Notes: generated by a model from the sequence alone, not told the origin. DNA of 64,000 nucleotides from Rhizorhabdus dicambivorans (GCF_002355275.1 NZ_CP023449.1:2396001-2460000), one strand, 5' to 3'. Shown: positions 16,278 through 26,677, counted from the first letter of the stretch. Numbers and translations: made by a program.

Positions 16278-17249
16278 ATGATCCGCCGCATCATCGCGCT
16301 GCTGCTGCTGCTCGCGATGATCGGCGGCGGCGCGGCGGCCTGGATTTCGCGCGACTGGTGGGCGGAGGGGCCGCTCGACGAGCAGATCAGCGTCCAGATC
16401 AGGAAGGGGGACACCCTTGCGTCTGCGGCGCGCGCTCTGGAGAAGGCGGGGGCGATCCGATCGACCACCAACTTCCTGCGCTTCGCCCGGCGCTTCGGCC
16501 CCGACGAGCCGATCCGCGCGGGTGAGTTTGAGATACCGGCCCGCGCCAGCGGATCGGAAATCCTGGATATCCTTCAGCACGGCCAGGCGATCCAGCATCT
16601 GGTGACGATCCCGGAGGGGATGCCGTCGATCCTGGTCCACGAGCGGTTGATGGCCGAGCAGGGGCTGACCGGGTCGATTCCGGTTCCGGCCGAGGGCTCG
16701 GTGCTGCCGGACAGCTACAGCTTCGAGGCCGGCGAACCGCGCGCCGCCGTCCTCGCGCGCATGCAGGCGGCGATGCGAACCGCGCTCGACGAGGCCTGGG
16801 CGGCCCGCAAGCCGACGACCGTCGTCACCAGCAAGCGCGACGCGCTGATCCTGGCCTCGATCGTCGAGAAGGAAACCGCGAAGGCGAGCGAGCGGCCGAT
16901 GGTCGCGGCCGTCTATTCCAACCGCGTCCGTCAGGGGATGAAGCTCCAGGCGGACCCGACCGTGATCTACCCGATTACCCAGGGTAAGCCGCTCGGCCGC
17001 CGCATCCGCCGGTCCGAACTCAACGCGGTCAACGGCTACAACACCTATGCTTCAGCGGGCCTACCCGATGGACCGATCGCCAATCCCAGCAAAGCGGCTA
17101 TCGAGGCGGTGCTCGATCCAGCCAAGAGCCCGGCGCTCTACTTCGTCGCCGATGGCAAGGGCGGCCACGTCTTCGCCAACACGCTGGCCGAGCATAATGC
17201 CAACGTCCAGCGCTTCTACGCGATCCGCAGATCGCGCGGGGAAATGTAG
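16278..17249 (+). CDS. mltG: Endolytic murein transglycosylase
   Basis: A 323-residue inner-membrane lytic transglycosylase that cuts nascent glycan strands and sets their length. There is one N-terminal membrane segment (IIALLLLLAMIGGGAAAW), then a LysM-like part (IRKGDTLASAARALEKAG), then the YceG catalytic domain. ILASIVEKETA holds the catalytic glutamate (Glu197), followed by MVAAVYSNRVRQGMKLQADPT. The C-terminal LYFVADGKGGHVFANTLAEHN is diagnostic. GTAGGAGG upstream fixes the start at 16278. It follows fabF closely. Confidence 0.95.
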   Translation: MIRRIIALLLLLAMIGGGAAAWISRDWWAEGPLDEQISVQIRKGDTLASAARALEKAGAIRSTTNFLRFARRFGPDEPIRAGEFEIPARASGSEILDILQHGQAIQHLVTIPEGMPSILVHERLMAEQGLTGSIPVPAEGSVLPDSYSFEAGEPRAAVLARMQAAMRTALDEAWAARKPTTVVTSKRDALILASIVEKETAKASERPMVAAVYSNRVRQGMKLQADPTVIYPITQGKPLGRRIRRSELNAVNGYNTYASAGLPDGPIANPSKAAIEAVLDPAKSPALYFVADGKGGHVFANTLAEHNANVQRFYAIRRSRGEM

Positions 17250-17258
17250 TCGCCGGCG

Positions 17259-17693
17259 TTAGCGCAGCCAGCCCTTCCGCTTCGCCGACTGTGCCAGCCA
17301 CAGCTCCAGCGCATCGATGATGATGATCACCGCCGGGAAGATGGCACCGCTCCAGCCGAGCAGGTCCTGAATCTGGAGCACAGCGAAGCTGTAGCCATAT
17401 TGGATGACCACGGCGATCAGCGAGACCAGGTAGAGCGGCCGTGCCCAGTCGCGCCGCGCGAGCAGTGCCGCCGAACCCAGCGTCGCCGTCCACACCGCTA
17501 TGCCGTAGGTCCACCATTGCCACGCCGGCATCATCCGGAAGCTTTCGGCCGCCGGCTTGCCCATCGCCGCGACCATCTCGTCGTAGCTCATGTGTATCTG
17601 GGTGTAGAAGAAGTAGATGCCGATCGCCCCCCACAGCAGCAGCAGGACACCGGCAACATAGAACCATTTCGGTACGCTCAGGCTGTCGTTCAT
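17259..17693 (-). CDS. Small four-helix membrane protein, paralogue A
   Basis: A 144-residue integral membrane protein with four hydrophobic segments: WFYVAGVLLLLWGAIGIYFF, WWTYGIAVWTATLGSAALL, PLYLVSLIAVVIQYGYSF, and IFPAVIIIIDALELWLAQ. Between helices 1 and 2 is a conserved loop with MSYDEMVAAMGKPAAESF. No catalytic motif is visible, and the function is unknown. It shares layout and spacing with the next upstream gene (17773-18189), including the helix-1 WxxxGxLLxxWxAIG pattern, so the two look like a tandem duplication. The ATG at 17693 is preceded by GGGGGAAAG. It is convergent with mltG, leaving 9 bp between them. Confidence 0.65.
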   Translation of the reverse strand: MNDSLSVPKWFYVAGVLLLLWGAIGIYFFYTQIHMSYDEMVAAMGKPAAESFRMMPAWQWWTYGIAVWTATLGSAALLARRDWARPLYLVSLIAVVIQYGYSFAVLQIQDLLGWSGAIFPAVIIIIDALELWLAQSAKRKGWLR

Positions 17694-17772
17694 GGTCACT
17701 TTCCCCCGGTTGTGAAATGGAGATTGGTGTGAAGACGCATGCGCGGGCGGCGATCCTGCATCGCCGCTCGAC

Positions 17773-18189
17773 TCATCCCAGCAATCCTTGCGTCTTGGCC
17801 CAGCACGCGAAGCCGATCTGGGCAATCGCCACGAGCGCGACGAAGCCGGGAAAGGCCAGCGACGCGACGCCAAAGCGGCTGGCACCCTTGTAGACGACGA
17901 AGAACCAGCCGAACTGGACGATGACGCCGACCAGCGATGCGATGAACAGCGGCCCGGCCGCGGCACAGCGACAGAGCAGCGCGACCGCCCCGAGCAGGCC
18001 CGCGCCCACCGCCACGACATAGGCGGCCTTGGCGGTGACCGGCATCGCCAGCCAGGCGTCGCGCTGGCCCTCCGGCAGCCCGGCAAGCTTTTCGGGGCTC
18101 GCGGTCATCTGGCTGAAACAGGCGAAGCAGCCGATCGCGTTCCAGATCAAGAGGATGCCGGAAACGATCCAATACCACGTCGGAACCAC
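17773..18189 (-). CDS. Small four-helix membrane protein, paralogue B
   Basis: A 138-residue membrane protein with the same plan as its neighbour: WYWIVSGILLIWNAIGCFACF, AAYVVAVGAGLLGAVALL, GPLFIASLVGVIVQFGWFFV, and a last helix around FPGFVALVAIAQIGFACW. Both have a first-loop consensus of the form MTxSxEKLAGLPEGQRDAW / MSYDEMVAAMGKPAAES. The GTG at 18189 is my choice because GGGGGAGGA lies 7 bp upstream. An ATG at 18234 would add residues that overlap this ribosome-binding site. The function is unknown. Confidence 0.6.
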   Translation of the reverse strand: MVPTWYWIVSGILLIWNAIGCFACFSQMTASPEKLAGLPEGQRDAWLAMPVTAKAAYVVAVGAGLLGAVALLCRCAAAGPLFIASLVGVIVQFGWFFVVYKGASRFGVASLAFPGFVALVAIAQIGFACWAKTQGLLG

Positions 18190-18320
18190 AGCGATCCTCC
18201 CCCTATCGCCCAGCGCAGGGGAGAATGCGCCCAATGGGACAGGATTACAATGCTGCGGGGCCTATTCGGGTGGTCGAGGCCTTGATCGGGCCAAGCCGAA
18301 TGGCCCGTCCCGATCAACGT

Positions 18321-19262
18321 CTACAGTTTCAGGCCGCTGGTTTCGGGCAGGCCGAGCGCGATGTTGAGGTTCTGGACAGCCGCGCCGGCGGCGCCCTTGC
18401 CGAGATTGTCGAGGGTTGCGATCAGCCGGGCCTGCCCGGCCTTCTCGTCCGCATAGACATAGAGGTCCAGCCGGTCGGTGCCGGCGGCAGCCTCGATCGT
18501 CAGCACCGGCGGGTTGTCGCGGTGGACCCGAACGACCCGGCTGCCCTCATAGGCCGCCGCGAGAACGCTGCGTATCGCCTCGCCGTCCGGCCGGCCGGGG
18601 AGCAGGTGGAGATGCAGCGGCACCTCGACCAGCATGCCGCGATAGGTGCGCGCGACCGAAGGACAGAAGATCGGCGGATGGCTAAGGCCCGCGCGCTTCT
18701 GCATCTCGGGAACATGTTTGTGGCCGAGGTCGAGCGCATAGGCGCGGAAGGCCGTGTCGGTCGCTTCCGGGGACGCGGGATCCTCGAACATCGCGATCAT
18801 CGACTTGCCGCCGCCGGAATATCCCGAGACCGCGTTGACCGAGAGCGGCGTATCGGCGGGGAGCAGGCCATCGCGTACCAGCGGCCGGACCAGCGCCAGG
18901 AAGCCGCTAGGATAGCAGCCCGGGTTCGAGATGCGGGTCGCCGTGCCCAGTGCTTCGCGTTGCCCGGGCTCCAGTTCGGCAAAGCCGTAGAGCCAGTCGC
19001 CGGCGGTGCGGTGTGCGGTTGAGGCGTCGACGATCCGGACACGGGGATTCTCGATCAACGCCACGGCTTCGCGCGCGGCGTCGTCGGGCAGGCACAGGAC
19101 CACCGCGTCGGCGGCGTTGAGGGCCTCCGCGCGCGCGGCGGGATCCTTCCGCCGACCCTCCGGAATGGCGATCAGCTCGATATCGTTCCGGCCCGCGAGC
19201 CGATCGTGGATTTCGAGGCCCGTGGTGCCCGCGGCACCGTCAATGAAGACCTTCGCGGTCAT
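18321..19262 (-). CDS. argC: N-acetyl-gamma-glutamyl-phosphate reductase (type 2)
   Basis: A 313-residue enzyme of arginine synthesis that reduces N-acetylglutamyl-phosphate to the semialdehyde with NADPH. KVFIDGAAGTTGLEI binds the cofactor. SNPGCYPSGFLAL contains the catalytic cysteine, and GHKHVPEMQKRAG follows. The length near 310 and the sequence FIDGAAGTTG rather than GASGYTG mark the shorter type-2 ArgC. Its ATG overlaps the stop of the NlpC/P60 gene by 4 bp, so it is coupled to an upstream cell-wall hydrolase and MarR regulator. I see no metabolic reason for that grouping. No ARG-box-like site is obvious. Confidence 0.95.
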   Translation of the reverse strand: MTAKVFIDGAAGTTGLEIHDRLAGRNDIELIAIPEGRRKDPAARAEALNAADAVVLCLPDDAAREAVALIENPRVRIVDASTAHRTAGDWLYGFAELEPGQREALGTATRISNPGCYPSGFLALVRPLVRDGLLPADTPLSVNAVSGYSGGGKSMIAMFEDPASPEATDTAFRAYALDLGHKHVPEMQKRAGLSHPPIFCPSVARTYRGMLVEVPLHLHLLPGRPDGEAIRSVLAAAYEGSRVVRVHRDNPPVLTIEAAAGTDRLDLYVYADEKAGQARLIATLDNLGKGAAGAAVQNLNIALGLPETSGLKL

Positions 19263-20191
19263 GCTTCCATTCTCCGCCGGCTCAGGATCGGCCGGTCATG
19301 ACTATGTTCGAGGCGGGCGACCACATCGGCCAGGGGTTCGATCACAACACCCATCCAATGCGCGTTGGCATGGAGGAGGTTGTTCTCATCCACCATCAGC
19401 CCGACATGGCCGGGAAAATTGACGATGTCGCCACGTCGGAGCCGGGCCTCCTCGGGCAATGCCGTGCCCAGCATCTCCCGCTGCATGTCGGTATCGCGCG
19501 GGGCGGATATGCCACAGGCGCCGAGCGCCGCCTGGACGAGGCCCGAGCAATCGATCCCGTCCGCACCGCGCCCGCCCCATAGATAGGGCATGCCCAGGAA
19601 GCTTTCGGCGACGGTGACCGGATCTCCGGACAGCGCGTCGAGCGGTGCGACATGGCGGCGATGGATGAACCCCGCGCCGGTATCGAGAAAGGTGCCGCTC
19701 AATGTGCCAGCGACGCGCGCGCCGAAGGGCAGGGTGGCGATCGCCGGCGTCTTGATCGAGGGGCCGGCGAAGACCAGCGCCTCGCGGACGCTTACTTTGT
19801 GGCTGCGCTCTGAGGGGGCGCCAAGAAGGGCCGCCGGCACATAGCCGACATAATGATCGTGGAGCGAGAAGCCCCAGGCCCAGCCGCCGGCTACGTCAAG
19901 CGCCGCGAAGCCTTCCCCCGGCAGCAATTGGGACACCGCTTCGGCATCGGCGCCGGCAGCTTTGCGCATCATCGTCGCCGACGCCGCCATCAGCGCCATC
20001 GGGGTCGCATAATGGGGCGCGAACAATGCGCCGGCCAGGGCTACATCGGCAATGTCGGGGCGAAAGGCATTGACCCGTGGATCGAGCCTGCGGGTCGGTC
20101 CATCCAGATGAAAGGCGGTCGCAGGCCCCCGGCCGCCCGCGGTGCCGTCAGCCGCGAACCTTCTCGAGATCGATGGACTTTCCGAAGGCAT
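19259..20191 (-). CDS. NlpC/P60 family cysteine hydrolase with SH3-like domain
   Basis: A 310-residue predicted peptidoglycan endopeptidase or amidase. The N-terminal half (to about residue 190) looks like bacterial SH3-type modules used for cell-wall binding. The C-terminal NlpC/P60 domain has the catalytic Cys in DGIDCSGLVQAAL, a His in FPGHVGLMVD, and a third polar residue in LLHANAH. No signal peptide is visible, so it is either cytosolic, as in murein-fragment recycling, or exported in another way. The start is uncertain. The ATG at 20191 (used here) overlaps the marR 3' end by 44 bp in another frame. An ATG at 20245 is possible, and no start codon exists later before conserved sequence. 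Confidence 0.85.
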   Translation of the reverse strand: MPSESPSISRRFAADGTAGGRGPATAFHLDGPTRRLDPRVNAFRPDIADVALAGALFAPHYATPMALMAASATMMRKAAGADAEAVSQLLPGEGFAALDVAGGWAWGFSLHDHYVGYVPAALLGAPSERSHKVSVREALVFAGPSIKTPAIATLPFGARVAGTLSGTFLDTGAGFIHRRHVAPLDALSGDPVTVAESFLGMPYLWGGRGADGIDCSGLVQAALGACGISAPRDTDMQREMLGTALPEEARLRRGDIVNFPGHVGLMVDENNLLHANAHWMGVVIEPLADVVARLEHSHDRPILSRRRMEA

Positions 20192-20477
20192 CGAGGAAGG
20201 CGGCCCCTTTTTCGGTCTTGGCGACAAAGATGTTGCGACGGTCATTATCGTCGCGTTCGCGGCGCAGATAGCCGAGCGAGCCCAAGGTATTCAAGGCGCG
20301 CGTTATCACCGGCTTCGACACGCCGAGCTGTTGAGCCAAGCCGCGCACCGTATGAGGCCCTGGGGTGATGTAGCTGATCAGCAGCAGCGCCATCTGCCGG
20401 TTCGTCAAGTCCGGTTGGCCCGACCGAACATAGGAGACCAGCGCCCGCATCCAGGAGGAAAGCTGATTTTCGGCCAT
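20148..20477 (-). CDS. MarR-family transcriptional regulator
   Basis: A 109-residue winged-helix regulator. The recognition region is VRGLAQQLGVSKPVITRALNTLGSLGYLRRERDDNDRRNIFVAKTE split across helix and wing, with the DxRR wing motif of MarR proteins. The N-terminal helix SWMRALVSYVRSGQPDLTNRQMALLLISY forms the dimer interface. It is shorter than typical MarR proteins (about 140). I chose the ATG at 20477 with GTGAGGG upstream over an ATG at 20522. It heads marR-nlpC-argC, with its 3' end overlapping nlpC. The ligand and targets are unknown. Confidence 0.82.
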   Translation of the reverse strand: MAENQLSSWMRALVSYVRSGQPDLTNRQMALLLISYITPGPHTVRGLAQQLGVSKPVITRALNTLGSLGYLRRERDDNDRRNIFVAKTEKGAAFLDAFGKSIDLEKVRG

Positions 20478-20603
20478 TGCACGCACCCTCACAAAAAAAG
20501 TCCGGGGTTGCTCATTCCCCACGCCTCAACGCCGAGGTGCTGCTTTTGTTTCGCCGGGCGATGTGATGTGCGGGATTTCGTCGCCAGAATCCGGCATCCG
20601 GCC

Positions 20604-21998
<1,395 letters not shown>

Positions 21999-22012
21999 CG
22001 GCGTTCCAGGCC

Positions 22013-22396
22013 CTATCGATCGAGCAAAATGTGCATGCGCGCGGTCGCGATCGGCCGGGAGCGGTCGTCCTGCCAGCACACCGCGCTGGCATTGGCGACC
22101 CGTTTGCCGATCCGCACGATATGGGCGACCGCGTGGGTGTCGGTCATCACTCCGCCGCGCAGATAGTCGATCGAGATGTTGATCGGCTTGAGGCGGGGTT
22201 TCTGCTCGTCGCGCCCGAACTCATGGTCCAGAGCTTCGTAACAGGCCATTTCCAGCAAGCCGCCAATCACCCCGCCATGGACGAAACCCGGTCGTCCCTC
22301 CACCTCGTGGCGCCAGCCGATGGTCAGAATGGGTTCGCCGGTGGCGTTGTTGCGGCGGGCGCCGATCACATCGGCGTAGGGGAAGTCGAAGGGCAT
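22013..22396 (-). CDS. PaaI-family hotdog thioesterase A
   Basis: A 127-residue hotdog-fold protein. HGGVIGGLLEMACYEAL is the helix with the HGG motif used by PaaI/YigI thioesterases, and INISIDYLRGGVMTDTHAVAHIVRIGKRVANASAVCW supplies the antiparallel strands. The family hydrolyses acyl- or aryl-CoA esters, and the substrate is unknown. The start at 22396 (MPFDFPYADVIG) has no strong ribosome-binding site but lies 4 bp after the upstream paralogue's stop, consistent with translational coupling. Confidence 0.87.
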   Translation of the reverse strand: MPFDFPYADVIGARRNNATGEPILTIGWRHEVEGRPGFVHGGVIGGLLEMACYEALDHEFGRDEQKPRLKPINISIDYLRGGVMTDTHAVAHIVRIGKRVANASAVCWQDDRSRPIATARMHILLDR

Positions 22397-22400
22397 GCGC

Positions 22401-22832
22401 TCAGTCCCCCGTGAAGAAGAAGGTCGCCAGCGCATGGGCGACCGGGTCATCGGGGTTACCGTCATGCGCGACGCAGCGGACGAACGCGACGTTGCGCGCG
22501 ACCCGATAGCAGGTGGCCCGCGCGATGATCGCCTTGCCGGGCGGGGCCGCGCGCACATAATCGATCCGCAGGTCGAGTGTGGCCATGGGCCGCAATTTCT
22601 TGATCCTGGCGCCGATCGAGAAGCCGCAGGCGCTGTCGATCAGCGAGATGATCGGGCCGGATGCCAGCACGCCGGTTGCGGCGTTGATCGCCAGCTCGGG
22701 CTTATAGTCGAACCCCAGTTCGGCCCAGTCATCGCCATGGGCGATATAGCGCAGGCCGATCTCGCTGATATGGCCCGACATCAGCCGTGAGAAGTTCGCA
22801 GGGTTGGTTAGATCCGACACATCGAACGGCAT
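22401..22832 (-). CDS. PaaI-family hotdog thioesterase B
   Basis: A 143-residue hotdog-fold protein next to a shorter paralogue. AINAATGVLASGPIISLIDSACGFSIGARI is the central-helix region, where Asp in ISLIDSA stands at the catalytic position, and ATLDLRIDYVRAAPPGKAIIARATCYRVARNVAFVRC is the strand region. It is likely a CoA thioesterase of unknown substrate. The two proteins may form a heteromer. The transcript probably runs through the M17 peptidase. It ends 27 bp before the kup stop codon region on the same strand. Confidence 0.87.
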   Translation of the reverse strand: MPFDVSDLTNPANFSRLMSGHISEIGLRYIAHGDDWAELGFDYKPELAINAATGVLASGPIISLIDSACGFSIGARIKKLRPMATLDLRIDYVRAAPPGKAIIARATCYRVARNVAFVRCVAHDGNPDDPVAHALATFFFTGD

Positions 22833-22859
22833 AAGAAGTTGAGCGGCCGGCGCAAGTCC

Positions 22860-24806
22860 TCAGATCGTCATCTGCGAGCCCAGTTCCACCACGCGATTGG
22901 GCGGAATCCGGAAGAAGTCGGTCGGGTCCGACGCGTTGCGGTGGAGGAAGATGAACAACAGGTCCTGCCAGAAGGGCATGCCGCTATGCTTGGAGGGGCG
23001 GAGGGTCGACCGGCCGATGAAATAGCTGGTCTGCATCGGTTCCAGCTTGTTGTCGCCATGGCGCAGCGCGAAAGCCAGGTCGCGCGGGATGTCCGGGCTC
23101 TCCATGAAGCCGTAGTTGAGCACCGCGCGGGTGAAATTCTCGTCGATGTTCGTCATGTCGAGCCGCTGCGCGGCCGGGACGGCGGGCGTGTTCATCGTGT
23201 TGATGGTCAGCGCCAGGTTGCGTTCGTGAAGTATCTTGTTGTGCTTCAGATTGTGGAGCAGCGCGCTGGGCGCCGCCTCCAGGTCCGCCGACAGGAAGAT
23301 CGCCATGCCGGGCACGCGCTCGGGCGGGCGGGCGCGGAGCATGCGGGCCAGTTCCTCCAGCTCGATCGCCTGGCTCTGGTCGATCGCGAGCAGCATGGTC
23401 CGGCCGCGCACCCAGGTTGCGATCAGCAGGCCGACGCCGACCGCGATGAGCAGCGGCACCCAGCCGCCCTCATAGACGCGCAATATGTTGGCGCCGAAGA
23501 AGAACAGGTCGAGCAGCAGCAGCGGTGCGATCACCGCCAGCGTCAGCGGCAGGCCCCAGCCCCAGGTGCGGCGAACGACGAGGAAGCCCAGCATCGTCGT
23601 CACCACCATCGTGCCCGATACCGAAACGCCGTAGGCGGCCGCCATCGCGGAGGAGGAGCCGAAGCCGAGCACCAGGATCATGACGCCGACGAACAGCAGC
23701 ATGGTAATCGTCGGCAGATAGATCTGGCCGGCGGCATGTTCGGAGGTCTGGCGGATCTTGAGGCGGGGCAGCAGGCCGAGCTGGATCGCCTGGCGGGTCA
23801 GTGAATAGGCGCCGGTGATGACCGCCTGGCTGGCGATCACGGTGGCGCAGGTCGCCAGCAGCACCAGCGGGATGCGGGCGACTCCGGGCGCCATCAGGAA
23901 GAACCAGTCCTGGTTGGTGAATTCCAGCCCGCGGGCGGCGGCGATCTCCAGCCGGTGAAGCGCAAAGGCGCCCTGGCCGAGATAGTTGAGCGCCAGCGCG
24001 GGGAAGACGATCGCCAGCCAGCCTGTCCGGATCGGTTTCGCTCCGAAATGGCCCATGTCGGCGGTCAGCGCCTCGGCGCCCGTGACGGTCAGGAACACCG
24101 CGCCGATCACGAACATGCCGGCCAGGCCGTGGTTGGTCATGAACAGGACGCCATAATGGGGGAGCAGCGCGGCCAGGATCGCGGGCTCGTCGGCGATGTG
24201 GATCAATCCGATTCCGGCGATCGTCACGAACCAGAGCAGGCAGATCGGCCCGAACAGCTTGCCCACGATCGCGGTGCCCCGCGCCTGCATCAGGAACAGT
24301 CCGATCAGGATTCCGGAGGTGATCAGCAATATCGTGCCCTGCGACACCGAGTGCTCCAGACCGGGAATGGTCCGTAAGCCCTCGACCGCCGAAAGTACCG
24401 ACAGGGCAGGGGTTATCACCCCGTCGCCGTAGAACAGTGCCGCGCCGGCCGCGCCGAGCAACAGCACCAGCCGGTGGCGTCGCCGGGTCGATCGCTGCGC
24501 CAGCGCCATCAGCGCCAGCACGCCGCCTTCGCCGCCATTGTCGGCGCGCATCAGGAACAGCACATATTTGCAGGTGACGACGAGGATCAGTGCCCAGAGC
24601 GCGAGGCTGAGCACGCCAAGTATCTCTCCGGCCACGATCCCGTCGGCGGCGGCTTGCCCGAGCGCTTCGCGAAAGGCGTAGATGGGGCTGGTGCCGATAT
24701 CCCCGAAGACGACGCCCAGCGCTCCGAGCGTCAGCGCCGCCATCGTGTCCTTGCTACGCCGGCTCCGGGGTCTGGAAGCGTCGGCGTCAGCCAGCTCATT
24801 GCGCAT
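22860..24806 (-). CDS. kup: Kup/KUP-type potassium uptake protein
   Basis: A 648-residue proton-coupled potassium importer with about 12 membrane helices and a cytosolic C-terminal domain. The N-terminal family signature ALGVVFGDIGTSPIYAFREAL is clear, followed by DNGGEGGVLALMALAQ and GDGVITPALSVLSAVEGL. The C-terminal part has ALLHNLKHNKILHERNLAL and SYFIGRSTLRPS. I chose ATG 24806 (MRNELADADAS), 22 residues before the first conserved block. ATG 24842 is an alternative. It is divergent from purC. Kup serves potassium uptake in acidic or hyperosmotic conditions in other bacteria. Confidence 0.95.
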   Translation of the reverse strand: MRNELADADASRPRSRRSKDTMAALTLGALGVVFGDIGTSPIYAFREALGQAAADGIVAGEILGVLSLALWALILVVTCKYVLFLMRADNGGEGGVLALMALAQRSTRRRHRLVLLLGAAGAALFYGDGVITPALSVLSAVEGLRTIPGLEHSVSQGTILLITSGILIGLFLMQARGTAIVGKLFGPICLLWFVTIAGIGLIHIADEPAILAALLPHYGVLFMTNHGLAGMFVIGAVFLTVTGAEALTADMGHFGAKPIRTGWLAIVFPALALNYLGQGAFALHRLEIAAARGLEFTNQDWFFLMAPGVARIPLVLLATCATVIASQAVITGAYSLTRQAIQLGLLPRLKIRQTSEHAAGQIYLPTITMLLFVGVMILVLGFGSSSAMAAAYGVSVSGTMVVTTMLGFLVVRRTWGWGLPLTLAVIAPLLLLDLFFFGANILRVYEGGWVPLLIAVGVGLLIATWVRGRTMLLAIDQSQAIELEELARMLRARPPERVPGMAIFLSADLEAAPSALLHNLKHNKILHERNLALTINTMNTPAVPAAQRLDMTNIDENFTRAVLNYGFMESPDIPRDLAFALRHGDNKLEPMQTSYFIGRSTLRPSKHSGMPFWQDLLFIFLHRNASDPTDFFRIPPNRVVELGSQMTI

Positions 24807-25020
24807 TCGGGATGCTTTCGAAACGGCGAAACCGGCGCGCATTAGGCCTGTCGCGGGTGGAATGCACGCGGAATCTCGCAGTGGCACGGCATTGTGCGTG
24901 TGGGTGTTTGCGCACCGGGCGCAATCGGGGTAAAGGCGGGTCCGAACTGCCCCGGTGGCGCGTCCGAATCGACGTTGTCTCCGGGGCTTCTCTGTTTCCC
25001 GCGCCCCCGGAGGCCCGATC

Positions 25021-25797
25021 ATGACCCGCCGCCGCCAGATCTACGAAGGCAAGGCCAAGATCCTGTACGAGGGCCCCGAGCCCGGCACCCTGATCCAGTA
25101 TTTCAAGGATGACGCCACCGCGTTCAACGCCCAGAAGAAGGGCACGATCAACGGCAAGGGCGTGCTCAACAACCGTATTTCCGAGCATATCTTCACCCTG
25201 CTCGGGATGATCGGCGTGCCGACCCACTTCATCCGCCGGCTCAACATGCGTGAACAGCTGATCCGCCAGGTCGAGATCGTTCCGATCGAGGTGGTGGTGC
25301 GCAACGTCGCCGCCGGCTCGCTGACCAAGCGCCTCGGGATCGAGGAGGGGACCCAGCTGCCCCGCACGATCATCGAATATTATTACAAGGACGACGCGCT
25401 GGGCGATCCGCTGGTCGCCGACGAGCATATCGCCTGCTTCGGCTGGGCCAGCCAGGAGGAGATGCACGACATCGCCGACATGGCGATCCGCGTGAACGAC
25501 TTCATGTGCGGTCTGTTCGCAGGCATCGGCATCCGGCTGGTCGACTTCAAACTGGAGTTCGGCCGTTTCTGGGACAATGACTATAGCCGGGTGATCCTGG
25601 CCGACGAGATCAGCCCGGACGGCTGCCGGCTGTGGGACATCGCCACGAACGAGAAGCTGGACAAGGACCGCTTCCGGCAGGATCTGGGCGGCGAGGTCGA
25701 GGCCTATCAGGAGATCGCCCGCCGTCTCGGCCTGATGCCCGATGGGGAGAATATGATCCTCGATCTGGAAAGCCACCGCAAGAATCGGGGCAAGTGA
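25021..25797 (+). CDS. purC: SAICAR synthetase
   Basis: A 258-residue ATP-dependent ligase that joins aspartate to CAIR in purine synthesis. The start [20 protein letters not shown] is canonical, with GGAGG 8-12 bp before the [25 protein letters not shown]-type sequence, then [28 protein letters not shown], carry the nucleotide- and metal-binding residues. [15 protein letters not shown] is near the end. Length matches the bacterial short form. It appears monocistronic. Confidence 0.97.
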   Translation: MTRRRQIYEGKAKILYEGPEPGTLIQYFKDDATAFNAQKKGTINGKGVLNNRISEHIFTLLGMIGVPTHFIRRLNMREQLIRQVEIVPIEVVVRNVAAGSLTKRLGIEEGTQLPRTIIEYYYKDDALGDPLVADEHIACFGWASQEEMHDIADMAIRVNDFMCGLFAGIGIRLVDFKLEFGRFWDNDYSRVILADEISPDGCRLWDIATNEKLDKDRFRQDLGGEVEAYQEIARRLGLMPDGENMILDLESHRKNRGK

Positions 25798-25961
25798 TTC
25801 CAATGGCTTAGTGGAAGGCCCTTGAGTGCCTGTCTGAGCGCCTTCCGCTTCGCCGCAATCCTGCCGCATTTGGTCGCACCGGTTATTTACAACCGAACGG
25901 CTAGACATAATCTGTCCCCTCGATCTGCGGCTTGGCCGCGTGAGTCGAGGAGGACCGGAGC

Positions 25962-26633
25962 ATGGCGACGTCCCGTTTCGAACATCCGTCGTTGGCGCCT
26001 GTTGCGTTGCTGCTTCCCGATCTCGATTGCGAAGGGGCGGGCTATTGGCTCGACCACTGGATCGCCAGCCGGATCGATTGCCGTTCGGTGGACGTCGGCC
26101 ACGCCCGCTGTCCCGATCGCAACGATCTTGTCACCCGCCTCGCACAGGCAATGCGCGGGATCGATGCGCCGCTGATTCTGGTCGGGCATGGTCTCGGTGC
26201 GCTCACCATCGCCGCCTGGGCAGGGCTGATGAGCAGTGAAAGCGAGATCGCGGTCGCCGGTGCCCTGCTGGTGGGACCGAGCGATGCGGGAGTGCAGGGT
26301 GCCGACAGCCGGCTCCAGAGCTTCGCGCCGCTGCCGTCCGCCGTCTTCTCCTTCCCCGCACTGGTTGTGGCCAGCGAGGATGACCCCCAGCTTTCGCCGG
26401 ACCGGGCCTTCAGCCTGGCCCGGCAATGGGGCGCCGGCTTCGCCCGCTTCGGAGCCTGCGGCCACTTCACCCCGGTCGATGGCCTTGGCTGGTGGCCGGA
26501 GGGAGAGGAGCTTCTCGATCGTTTCATCGATCTGGTCGAGCCGGGGCGCGGGCCCGAGAGGCGGAGCCTGGATCATTTCACGCCGGCCATGCCGTTCAGT
26601 CGACCCGGGCCTTCGTCGCTGTTCCGTCCCTAG
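25962..26633 (+). CDS. RBBP9/YdeN-like alpha/beta-hydrolase with nucleophile Ser replaced by Gly
   Basis: A 223-residue alpha/beta-hydrolase-fold protein of the RBBP9/YdeN serine-hydrolase family. The nucleophile elbow reads VGHGLGALT where active members have GHSLG, so residue 77 is Gly (codon GGT at 26190-26192). The other triad members look intact: Asp140 or Asp141 in VASEDDPQLS and His168 in GACGHFTPVDGLG. The tail after residue 195 is Pro/Arg-rich. Either the protein is a non-catalytic relative that binds a ligand or partner, or it uses a different nucleophile. It stands alone between purC and fpr. The ATG at 25962 follows GAGGAGGACCGGAGC, which contains a good ribosome-binding site. Confidence 0.8.
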   Translation: MATSRFEHPSLAPVALLLPDLDCEGAGYWLDHWIASRIDCRSVDVGHARCPDRNDLVTRLAQAMRGIDAPLILVGHGLGALTIAAWAGLMSSESEIAVAGALLVGPSDAGVQGADSRLQSFAPLPSAVFSFPALVVASEDDPQLSPDRAFSLARQWGAGFARFGACGHFTPVDGLGWWPEGEELLDRFIDLVEPGRGPERRSLDHFTPAMPFSRPGPSSLFRP

Positions 26634-26643
26634 GACGGTCGCG

Positions 26644-26677
26644 CCCCGTCCGTCCCATCTCCGGGGGGCGGACGGGG
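26644..26677 (+). terminator. GC-rich hairpin after the alpha/beta-hydrolase gene
   Basis: CCCCGTCCG (26644-26652) pairs with CGGACGGGG (26669-26677) just after the hydrolase stop. Only TTG follows, so it is a weak intrinsic terminator or an RNA-end structure. Confidence 0.5.

Noticed and set aside
22839-23804. Open frame on the plus strand opposite kup
   Set aside because: It is an antisense shadow of conserved Kup sequence, with His/Gln/Arg-rich low-complexity translation.
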